DNA from: Altererythrobacter sp.
Lineage (GTDB): Bacteria > Pseudomonadota > Alphaproteobacteria > Sphingomonadales > Sphingomonadaceae
Assembly: GCA_024636575.1 (NCBI GenBank)
Contig: JAGXGU010000083.1
Coordinates: 1-5,682 of the forward strand
DNA length: 5,682 nt
Direction of reading: 5' to 3'
The notes below the pieces were generated by a model. That model had not been told where the DNA came from, made no database searches, and saw only the letters and a list, made by a program, of their open reading frames with translations. A program made the translations under genes and the position numbers. Numbering within the stretch: the stretch's first letter is position 1; each line of letters starts with the position of its first letter. Positions 1 to 5,682 of the stretch are shown in pieces.

Positions 1-1757
1 AGGAACCCGTCGGCGGTCTGGTTCTGTTTCGCGGCGAAATCGCGGACTTCCTGGCTGATCTGCATCGAGCAGAATTTCGGGCCGCACATGGAACAGAAAT
101 GCGCGGTCTTGGCGCCCTCCGCCGGAAGTGTCTGATCGTGATATGCCTCCGCCGTGTCGGGATCGAGGCTGAGATTGAACTGGTCCCGCCAGCGGAATTC
201 GAAACGGGCGCGGCTGAGCGCATCGTCGCGCATCTGGGATGCGGGATGCCCCTTGGCCAGATCGGCGGCATGGGCGGCAAGTTTATAGGTGATCACGCCG
301 ACTTTCACATCGTTGCGGTCCGGCAGGCCGAGATGTTCCTTGGGGGTGACGTAGCAGAGCATGGCGGTGCCGTACCACCCGATCTGCGCCGCGCCGATGC
401 CGCTGGTGATGTGGTCATACCCCGGCGCGATGTCGGTGACCAAAGGCCCGAGGGTGTAGAATGGAGCTTCGCCGCAGACCTGCAGCTGCTTCTCCATATT
501 CTCCTTGATCTTGTGCATCGGGACATGGCCCGGCCCCTCGATCATCACCTGCACATCGCTCTTCCATGCGCGGTGGGTAAGCTCGCCCAGGGTGTAGAGT
601 TCCGCAAATTGCGCTTCGTCATTGGCATCCGCGATACTGCCTGGGCGCAGGCCATCGCCGAGCGAATAGGCGATGTCATAGGCCTTCATGATCTCGGTAA
701 TGTCGTCGAAATGTTCGTAGAGGAACGATTCCTTGTGATGCGCGAGGCACCATTTCGCCATGATCGAACCGCCGCGGCTGACGATCCCGGTCACGCGCTT
801 GGCCGCCATCGGCACATAGGGCAGGCGCACCCCGGCGTGGATGGTGAAATAATCGACGCCCTGTTCCGCCTGTTCGATCAGCGTGTCACGGAAGATTTCC
901 CACGTCAGGTCCTCCGCCACGCCGCCGACTTTCTCCAGCGCCTGATAGATCGGCACGGTGCCGATGGGGACGGGGCTGTTGCGGATGATCCATTCGCGGG
1001 TGTCGTGGATGTTGCGGCCGGTGGAAAGATCCATCACCGTATCCGCGCCCCAGCGGATCGACCAGACCATCTTGTCCACTTCGGAAGCGACATCCGATGC
1101 AACCGCGCTGTTGCCGATATTGGCGTTGATCTTGACCAGGAAATTGCGCCCGATCGCCATCGGTTCGCATTCCGGGTGGTTGACGTTGGAAGGGATAATG
1201 GCCCGCCCGCGCGCCACTTCGTCGCGGACGAATTCCGGGGTGACGTTGAGCGGGATGGACGCGCCGAAACTCTCCCCGCCGGAAGACGCTTCGCGCGCCA
1301 TTTCCCGACCGAGATTTTCCCGCGCCGCGACATATTCCATTTCCGGTGTGATGATCCCGCGCCGGGCATAATGCATCTGGCTGAGGTTCGCGCCTGCCCT
1401 GGCGCGCAGCGGGCGGCGCAGCGCGGTCGGGAACGGAGGCACCCCGCCGCTGCGGTCCGGACCCAGCTGGCCGTTGTCTTCCGGTTTCACCTCGCGCGGG
1501 GTGTATTCCTCCACATCATCGCGGTCCAGCTGCCACTGGCGGCGCAGCGGGGCGAGGCCTGCCTGGATGTCGATTGCCACAGCGGGATCAGTATAGGGGC
1601 CGGAGGTATCATACACCCGCAGCGGCGGTTCACCGCTGGATGGCTCCAGATCGATCTCGCGCATAGCCACATTAAACGGGCCGATATGGACCTTGCGGCT
1701 ACCCCGGATCGGCCCGGTCGTCACCCCGATTTCGAGTTTGCTGTTGATATCGGCCAT
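1..1757 (-). CDS. thiC: Phosphomethylpyrimidine synthase ThiC (C-terminus cut by window edge)
   Basis: ThiC is a cytoplasmic radical-SAM enzyme that rearranges 5-aminoimidazole ribotide into HMP phosphate, the pyrimidine half of thiamine. The translation matches the family throughout: MHYARRGIITPEMEY near the start of the catalytic domain, then PSNVNHPE, NANIGNSAV, DLSTGRNIH, TIHAGV, SRGGSI, SLGDGLRPG and EGPGHVPMHK. The expected zinc-ligand histidines are H411 (EGPGH) and H475 (TPKEH). The CX2CX4C motif that binds the [4Fe-4S] cluster is complete at C555, C558 and C563. 585 codons are visible; family members are usually about 610-640 residues, so only a short tail is missing. The ATG at 1757 is chosen because it begins the usual ADINSKLEIGVTTGPI segment and has an AAGGAG site 9 nt upstream (1772-1767). 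The leader holds a TPP riboswitch, so repression by thiamine pyrophosphate is expected. No frameshift or missing key residue is seen. Confidence 0.97.
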   Translation of the reverse strand, partial: MADINSKLEIGVTTGPIRGSRKVHIGPFNVAMREIDLEPSSGEPPLRVYDTSGPYTDPAVAIDIQAGLAPLRRQWQLDRDDVEEYTPREVKPEDNGQLGPDRSGGVPPFPTALRRPLRARAGANLSQMHYARRGIITPEMEYVAARENLGREMAREASSGGESFGASIPLNVTPEFVRDEVARGRAIIPSNVNHPECEPMAIGRNFLVKINANIGNSAVASDVASEVDKMVWSIRWGADTVMDLSTGRNIHDTREWIIRNSPVPIGTVPIYQALEKVGGVAEDLTWEIFRDTLIEQAEQGVDYFTIHAGVRLPYVPMAAKRVTGIVSRGGSIMAKWCLAHHKESFLYEHFDDITEIMKAYDIAYSLGDGLRPGSIADANDEAQFAELYTLGELTHRAWKSDVQVMIEGPGHVPMHKIKENMEKQLQVCGEAPFYTLGPLVTDIAPGYDHITSGIGAAQIGWYGTAMLCYVTPKEHLGLPDRNDVKVGVITYKLAAHAADLAKGHPASQMRDDALSRARFEFRWRDQFNLSLDPDTAEAYHDQTLPAEGAKTAHFCSMCGPKFCSMQISQEVRDFAAKQNQTADGF

Positions 1758-1764
1758 GCGCGCG

Positions 1765-1826
1765 TTCTCCTTGTGGATGGAAGAAGCGGGGATCGGCTTT
1801 CTGACAAGTACCGGCCCACTCCCTCC
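1765..1826 (-). promoter_or_regulatory. Candidate translational expression platform of the thiC riboswitch, including the Shine-Dalgarno site
   Basis: Two mutually exclusive helices can be drawn by hand. Helix A: the 3' edge of the aptamer, GGAGGGAGUGGG (1826-1815), pairs with CCCGCUUCUUCC (1790-1779) over 12 consecutive base pairs, three of them G-U, and is extended inside by CGG (1813-1811) with CCG (1796-1794). This leaves the AAGGAG site (1772-1767) free. Helix B: UUCUUC (1785-1780) pairs with GGAGAA (1770-1765) across a 9-nt loop, one pair being G-U, and hides that site. Because GGAGGGA is also part of the conserved aptamer core, TPP binding should block helix A and permit helix B, turning translation off. 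There is no U-tract after either hairpin, which argues against a transcription terminator. The pairings are seen in the sequence; the switching is inference. Confidence 0.55.
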
Positions 1827-1917
1827 GCCCGTCTTAACAGGTTCAGGTTCAACGGGTCGGGCGGCGTTACCCGCCCCTCTCAGCCTCGCCAATAATCGGC
1901 AACACGGCTCCCCGGGG
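1815..1917 (-). promoter_or_regulatory. TPP (THI-box) riboswitch aptamer in the thiC leader
   Basis: Read on the minus strand, the leader contains the conserved THI-box blocks in order: GGGGAGCC (1917-1906 region), GGCTGAGAGG (to 1876), GACCC (1858-1854), TTGAACCTGA and GTTAAGACGGGCGGAGGGA (ending near 1820). P2 can be drawn as AGCC with GGCT, P3 as GCC with GGC around an AT-rich loop, and the P4/P5 arm includes CCCGT with ACGGG. A perfect 6-bp stem (GGGCGG 1876-1871 with CCGCCC 1864-1859) sits between the CTGAGA and ACCC blocks. I could not draw a clean P1: the bases before GGGG (ATACCC) do not pair well with those after AGGGA (GTGGG). Position directly before thiC is the classic context. 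The 114 nt between this aptamer and the stop codon of the upstream gene hold no promoter or terminator I would defend. Confidence 0.93.
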
Positions 1918-2031
1918 TATGATGCAGTGCTACGCGCTTTTAGCGGTGATGGGAAGGGGCGGCTAACTCAGGAAACGATGCTTTGCCGCCCGGGGGTCCG
2001 GGTGGTCGAACTAGCGATGTTCCCGCGCGGT

Positions 2032-3861
2032 CTAACGGTTGGCAATCCAGTCATCGATTTTCTTTTCCAGCACTGGCATTGGCAACGCTCCGGTGCCGAG
2101 CACCTGGGCGTGGAATTGCTTGATGTCGAAATCCTCGCCCATGGCCGCTTCGGCTTTCCTGCGTAGGCGCTGGATCGTCAGCGCCCCGACCTTGTAGGCC
2201 AGCGCCTGCGACGGGATCGCGATGTATCGTTCCACTTCGGCGGTGGCATCGGTCAGTCCCATGGAGGAATTGTCGGTCATGTATTTGATCGCCTGGTCGC
2301 GGCTCCACCCCTTCGAATGAAGCCCGGTATCGACGACCAGCCGCATCGCACGCAGCATTTCATCGTCCAGCGTGCCCTGCCGCTGATAGGGATCTTCGAA
2401 CAGGCCCATCTCATACCCCAGGGTTTCCGAATACAGCGCCCAGCCTTCGACATAGGCGGTGTTTCCGCCGAACCGCATGAACGCCGGCAACGCCTCGTTT
2501 TCCTGCGCCAGGCTGATCTGGAAATGATGCCCCGGCGCACCTTCGTGCAGATACAGGGTGGTAATGCCGGGGGTCGTCCGGCTGGGCAGGTCATACGCGT
2601 TGAAATAGAAGATACCGGGCCGGGAGCCATCGGGCGCACCCGATTGATACGATCCGCCCGCTTCGAATTTCTCGCGAAATTCTTCGTAAGGCCGGATTTC
2701 GAGCGGAGATTTCGGAACCAGGGAGAATAGCTCGGGGACCTTGGCATCCACGACCTTGCCCACATCATAATAGGCCTGCGTCAGCCCTTCCCGGCTCTTG
2801 GGTTTAAACTGCGGATCAGTGCGGATGAAGTCGAAGAATTCCTTCATCGTTCCTTTGAAGCCAACCTCGTCTTTCACTTTTTCCATGCCCTGATGGATCC
2901 GTTTGACTTCGGACAGTCCTAGATTGTGGAGGTAATCCGCGGTCAATGGCAGCGTGGTGGTGTTCTCGATCATCTGGGCATAGAGTTTCTCGCCGCCCTT
3001 CATCTGGCTGAGGCCGACTGTGGTGCGGGCAACCGGCAAATATTCGTCACGCAGAAAATCGCGCGTCCGCCGATTTGCAGCATAGATATCTTCAGTGACC
3101 TTGCGGTATTCGGCGGTCAGCCGGGCCTTGTCAGCATCCGAGAAAGTGTCAGGCATCATGCCAACCGGCCCCCAATAGGGGGATTCTTCAAGCGGGATCG
3201 CCAATTGCGTATCCAACTGTTCGATCACATTCTTGATCGTCAGGCTGGTTTCCAGCACGCCCGACTTCATCCCCTCGCGGAACCGCCCAATCGAGCGGTC
3301 GCCGAGTTTGATGTACTCTGCATGGCGCTTGAGATTGTTTTCGTAATCCTCGACCGTCTTGAAGGGGGCCGCGCTCTGTCCACTGGCCAGCGTAGGATAG
3401 AATGTGTGGAAACCGCTGAAATGGTTGATCGGACGCACATCATTGAGCGCGAGAATTTCCGGCGTCAGCCCCTTCAGCGCTTCATCCTGATTATAGGTAA
3501 ACACATCATAGGCGATCTTGTCAGTCGGGTTTAACTCCTCGCGGTCAATCCCCTTCATGGCCGCCAGATTGGCCTGCGCTGCGGCGCGCTCCGCATCATT
3601 ATATTCATCGGTCAGATAGTCGCCCAGCCGGTCAGCATAGCGCATGTCGCCGCGAAACAGCGCGGCTAGCGGATTACGCTTGAGGCTGGCTTCATCATCG
3701 GCGGCGAAGATCGCGAACATGCGGTCATGGGCCGACTCGGTCTGTTCAGCTTGAGTTGTTGGCGCAGCGCTGGCCGCTGGCATATCGACCGGCCCAGTCG
3801 TGGCACAGGCGCCCAATGAAAGTGCCGTTGCCGACAAGAGTGCGATGCGAAGAAATTTCAT
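2032..3861 (-). CDS. DUF885 family lipoprotein, putative zinc metallopeptidase
   Basis: The 609-residue product begins with a lipoprotein signal peptide: MKFLR, a hydrophobic stretch, and lipobox LGAC with the lipidated cysteine at residue 19. Alanine follows the cysteine, so no inner-membrane retention signal is seen and an outer-membrane or periplasmic anchor is likely. The rest is a full-length DUF885 protein. Its hallmark is YLHEGAPGHHFQ, with H439, E440, H445 and H446, followed by E472 in YVEGWALYSE and H515 in VVDTGLHSKGW; the C-terminal block ERYIAIPSQALAYKVG is also typical. The HE...H plus downstream E arrangement resembles gluzincin-type zinc peptidases, but the activity of the family is largely untested. 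An in-frame start at 3948 exists, but it would add 29 residues ahead of the signal peptide; the ATG at 3861 has a GAGGGA site 8 nt upstream and leaves the lipobox correctly placed. The gene lies 112 nt downstream of the amidohydrolase on the same strand and may be cotranscribed with it. The exact substrate is unknown. Confidence 0.93.
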   Translation of the reverse strand: MKFLRIALLSATALSLGACATTGPVDMPAASAAPTTQAEQTESAHDRMFAIFAADDEASLKRNPLAALFRGDMRYADRLGDYLTDEYNDAERAAAQANLAAMKGIDREELNPTDKIAYDVFTYNQDEALKGLTPEILALNDVRPINHFSGFHTFYPTLASGQSAAPFKTVEDYENNLKRHAEYIKLGDRSIGRFREGMKSGVLETSLTIKNVIEQLDTQLAIPLEESPYWGPVGMMPDTFSDADKARLTAEYRKVTEDIYAANRRTRDFLRDEYLPVARTTVGLSQMKGGEKLYAQMIENTTTLPLTADYLHNLGLSEVKRIHQGMEKVKDEVGFKGTMKEFFDFIRTDPQFKPKSREGLTQAYYDVGKVVDAKVPELFSLVPKSPLEIRPYEEFREKFEAGGSYQSGAPDGSRPGIFYFNAYDLPSRTTPGITTLYLHEGAPGHHFQISLAQENEALPAFMRFGGNTAYVEGWALYSETLGYEMGLFEDPYQRQGTLDDEMLRAMRLVVDTGLHSKGWSRDQAIKYMTDNSSMGLTDATAEVERYIAIPSQALAYKVGALTIQRLRRKAEAAMGEDFDIKQFHAQVLGTGALPMPVLEKKIDDWIANR

Positions 3862-3869
3862 TAGCTGTG

Positions 3870-3875
3870 TCCCTC
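3870..3875 (-). promoter_or_regulatory. Ribosome binding site that fixes the start of the DUF885 lipoprotein
   Basis: GAGGGA on the minus strand lies 8 nt before the ATG at 3861. It supports this start over the longer reading frame that opens at 3948, which would bury the lipoprotein signal peptide inside the protein. Confidence 0.7.
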
Positions 3876-3973
3876 GAAAAATATTATTGGCTGCACATAC
3901 TGAGATTGCTCGCGTCTCGCATGCAGCTTTCGCTGAAACGGAATTCAAGCCCGACGACTTACCAGGTCCGCTG

Positions 3974-5263
3974 CTATTCCACCACTTTGCCGCGCACCAT
4001 CACCCAGTCGACATTTTCCAGCATGGTGGCATTCTCCAGCGGATTGCCCGTTACCGCGATGATATCGGCGGAATAGCCCGGCGCAATACGGCCGATTTCC
4101 CCTGCCATGCCGAGCGCTTCGGCGGCCACCGTGGTAGCACTGGCCAGCGCCTGGCGGCTGGACATGCCCTGCCCCATCATCAGGCGGAATTCCTGCCCGT
4201 TGCGCCCATGGTCGAACACACCCGCATCGGTGCCGAAAGCGATCTTGACCCCGCCGCGCAGGGCCCGGCCCATGAACACCTGCGCAGTTTCGGCCACGGC
4301 GCGAACCTTGTCCTCCACCACCGGCGTGTAGATGCCCTGGCCCAATCGCTCGCTGATCCCCTGGAACGCCATCAGCGTAGGGACGAGAATGGTGCCGTTT
4401 TCCTTCATTACCTTGATCGCGGCGTCGTCCAGATAAGTGCCGTGTTCGATCGTATCAATGCCCGCGCGCGCCGCTGCCTCGATCCCGCGCGCGCCGTGCG
4501 CATGGGCCATGACTTTCAGCCCGAGCGAATGGGCGGTGTCGGCGATGCTTTTCATTTCCGCATCGCTGAAATGCGCTTCCAGCCCGCGGCCCTGCTGGCT
4601 GAGCACGCCGCCGGTCGCAGTGATCTTGATCACATCCGCCCCGTTCTGGCTGGCGCGGCGCACCTTCTCCGCGCATTCAACTGCGCCGGTGCAGGTGTAG
4701 CCGCTGGTCAGCACAGCGTTCACTTCGGGCCTGAAGCCGGAAACATCGCCGTGCCCGCCGACAATGGCCAGCGGCGGACCGGCGGCGATGATGCGCGGGC
4801 CGGGAATGATCCCTTCGTCGGTTCCGCGCCGCAAGCTGTAGGCGGTCTGCTGCGCGCTGCCCGCTTCGCGCACGGTAGTGAACCCGGCGAGCGCGGTCAG
4901 CCGGGCATTCTTCGCGCCGAGGACCACGCCCCATTCGTCGGGTTCGATCGCTTCCTTCCAGAAATCCCCACCGGGATCGCCGGTCAGATGGACATGCAAA
5001 TCGATCAGGCCGGGCAGCACTGTCTGGTCCGGCAGGTGAACCATGACGGCGCCTTCGGGCGGGGTGACGAACCCGTCCTCTATGCTGACGATCTTGCCAT
5101 CGGTAACGATGATGGTGGCCGGACCGCTGGCTTCGCCCGATGCGTCCGCAATTACCGATCCGGCATGGATGTAGGTCGTTTCCGCATAGGCTGACTGGGC
5201 GGAAAATGCGGCACTGACGGCGGCGGCGCCCGCCAGCAATCTGGTGATTGTTTTCATGGTCAT
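3974..5263 (-). CDS. Secreted M38-type amidohydrolase (putative Xaa-dipeptidase)
   Basis: The 429-residue product has a Sec signal peptide (KTITRLLAG, hydrophobic core, probable cleavage after SAYA at about residue 27) and then a full amidohydrolase-superfamily fold. Metal-site residues are visible: H90 and H92 in GLIDLHVHLTG, K213 in DVIKITATGG (the probable carbamylated bridging lysine), H254 and H256 in MAHAHG, H274 in DTIEHGTYLDD, and D346 in FGTDAGVFDHG. The C-terminus has the usual GYSADIIAV strand returning to the small beta domain. The DVIKI lysine and the TTVREAG and HAHG segments resemble the secreted dipeptidases characterised from Caulobacter and metagenomes (Cc2672 and Sgx9260 group), which act on Xaa-Arg/Lys or Xaa-Pro type substrates; prolidase-like or imidazolonepropionase-like labels are alternatives. 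An AAAGGGGA site (5274-5267) supports the ATG at 5263; the ATG at 5257 is equally usable, while the longer frame to 5323 runs into the divergent intergenic region and is unlikely. The substrate cannot be read from sequence alone. Confidence 0.94.
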   Translation of the reverse strand: MTMKTITRLLAGAAAVSAAFSAQSAYAETTYIHAGSVIADASGEASGPATIIVTDGKIVSIEDGFVTPPEGAVMVHLPDQTVLPGLIDLHVHLTGDPGGDFWKEAIEPDEWGVVLGAKNARLTALAGFTTVREAGSAQQTAYSLRRGTDEGIIPGPRIIAAGPPLAIVGGHGDVSGFRPEVNAVLTSGYTCTGAVECAEKVRRASQNGADVIKITATGGVLSQQGRGLEAHFSDAEMKSIADTAHSLGLKVMAHAHGARGIEAAARAGIDTIEHGTYLDDAAIKVMKENGTILVPTLMAFQGISERLGQGIYTPVVEDKVRAVAETAQVFMGRALRGGVKIAFGTDAGVFDHGRNGQEFRLMMGQGMSSRQALASATTVAAEALGMAGEIGRIAPGYSADIIAVTGNPLENATMLENVDWVMVRGKVVE

Positions 5264-5382
5264 GATTCCCCTTTGCGGCTTCATGCCGTGATCGATCGAT
5301 ACGGACAAGTCTGCCGGTTGCACTGATAACTACTTTTGCTATGGCTGGGGCAATTACGTTCGTCGCAAAAGGAAAATTCCGA
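5264..5382. promoter_or_regulatory. Divergent intergenic region between the amidohydrolase and the S9 peptidase
   Basis: These 119 nt must hold the promoters for both flanking genes unless a leaky upstream start is used. For the plus-strand gene, a weak candidate is TTGCAC (5318-5323), a 16-nt spacer and TATGGC (5340-5345), with an AAGGAA ribosome site at 5369-5374, 8 nt before the ATG. For the minus-strand gene, only a poor pair is seen, TTGCCC (5353-5348) and TTATCA (5329-5324) with an 18-nt spacer. The region's role is inferred from gene orientation; the individual boxes are uncertain. Confidence 0.5.
5286..5304. repeat. Near-perfect palindrome, possible operator
   Basis: CCGT, one unpaired G, the self-complementary core ATCGATCGAT, then ACGG. 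The core is a perfect 10-bp palindrome and the flanking 4-bp arms match each other, so only one base breaks the symmetry. It lies in the leader of the amidohydrolase gene, about 80 nt before the divergent S9 peptidase start. A dimeric regulator could bind here; no known consensus is recognised. Confidence 0.4.
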
Positions 5383-5682
5383 ATGACCCGCAAGCTCTTG
5401 CTCGCCGCCACGCTGCTTGGATCGGTATCTGTTGCCGCCACCGCCGCTGCCCGCCCGATGACGCCTGAAGATGTCGCGAAACTGGAATCGGTTGGCACGA
5501 TCAGCGTGTCCCCCGATGGCAGCCGGATCGCCTACACCACCGCCAGCCTTCCCGATGTGACCGAAGGCGAGGACAACGGTTCCACCACCCAGCAGCTGAA
5601 AATGGCTTTCGGACCGGATCAGGCGCGCGAATTTCTGCCCGCCGATATCGAGGTCCGCAGTGTCAAGTTTACGCCCGATGGC
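5383..5682 (+). CDS. Exported S9-family peptidase, N-terminal fragment (right edge of window)
   Basis: The first 100 codons are present and the frame is open to the window edge. The protein starts with a Sec signal peptide (MTRKLLLAATLLG, probable cleavage after ATAAA at residue 23). Next comes MTPEDVAKLESVGTISVSPD followed by GSRIAYTT: an MTPED...L start and a first SPDG strand are typical of the N-terminal beta-propeller of prolyl oligopeptidase, dipeptidyl-peptidase IV and acylaminoacyl-peptidase relatives. A second propeller-like strand, VRSVKFTPDG, ends the window. The catalytic Ser-Asp-His domain lies beyond the edge, so the class is inferred from the propeller only; a non-peptidase propeller protein is possible but less likely. 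AAGGAA 8 nt upstream supports the start. It is divergent from the amidohydrolase and shares its intergenic region. Confidence 0.85.
   Translation, partial: MTRKLLLAATLLGSVSVAATAAARPMTPEDVAKLESVGTISVSPDGSRIAYTTASLPDVTEGEDNGSTTQQLKMAFGPDQAREFLPADIEVRSVKFTPDG

Noticed and set aside
99..1895. A 598-codon open frame on the plus strand opposite thiC and its riboswitch
   Set aside because: The minus strand encodes an unmistakable ThiC and TPP aptamer here. The plus-strand translation is rich in R, H, A, D and G with no recognisable domain, as expected of a shadow frame opposite a GC-rich gene.
1989..2002. Possible terminator after the DUF885 gene: CCCGG, loop, CCGGG on the minus strand
   Set aside because: The stem is only 5 bp and no run of T follows it, so it does not look like an intrinsic terminator.
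3881..3909. Possible promoter for the DUF885 gene, with TAATAT at 3886-3881 on the minus strand
   Set aside because: The matching -35 position (GCAATC) is poor, and the implied transcript start would fall on the ribosome binding site.
3924..3935. Small hairpin CAGC-TTTC-GCTG between the amidohydrolase and the DUF885 gene
   Set aside because: The 4-bp stem cannot be extended and lacks a T-tract; it is within chance expectation.
3862..3948. Upstream extension of the DUF885 lipoprotein by 29 residues
   Set aside because: The extension would place residues ahead of a clear signal peptide and lipobox, and the internal ATG has a better ribosome site.
3800..5194. A 464-codon open frame on the plus strand opposite the M38 amidohydrolase
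   Set aside because: It covers a well-supported secreted enzyme with intact catalytic residues on the other strand, has shadow-like composition, and also crosses the start of the DUF885 gene and the intergenic gap.

Overview
The window looks like chromosomal DNA from a GC-rich alphaproteobacterium, most likely of the Sphingomonadales (Erythrobacter, Altererythrobacter or Novosphingobium type). That placement is inferred from codon use, from the style of the proteins and from the run of exported peptidases; no rRNA or other marker is present to prove it. No mobile element, CRISPR array or tRNA was found.

Layout. (1) Positions 1-1757, minus strand: thiC, the radical-SAM enzyme that makes the thiamine pyrimidine. 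Its C-terminal tail runs off the left edge. (2) About 1765-1917, minus strand: the thiC leader, with a clear TPP riboswitch aptamer followed by a segment that can fold in two mutually exclusive ways, one exposing and one hiding the thiC ribosome binding site. (3) 2032-3861, minus strand: a DUF885 lipoprotein with a zinc-peptidase-like HEGxPGHH motif. (4) 3974-5263, minus strand: a secreted M38-type amidohydrolase resembling the carbamyl-lysine dipeptidases. (5) 5264-5382: a divergent intergenic region with a near-perfect palindrome. (6) 5383 to the right edge, plus strand: the signal peptide and first propeller strands of an S9-family (prolyl oligopeptidase-like) peptidase.

How the parts fit. 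Genes 3, 4 and 6 each carry an export signal and each look like a different class of peptide hydrolase (putative metallopeptidase, binuclear-metal amidohydrolase, serine peptidase). Together they look like a periplasmic or outer-membrane set for breaking down peptides. thiC is a separate unit: it lies downstream of the peptidase genes on the same strand but has its own riboswitch leader. The most informative non-coding feature is that leader, whose folding can be worked out base by base and predicts TPP control of translation rather than of termination. I found no evidence of a wholly new system; the under-described parts are the DUF885 protein and the peptidase set.
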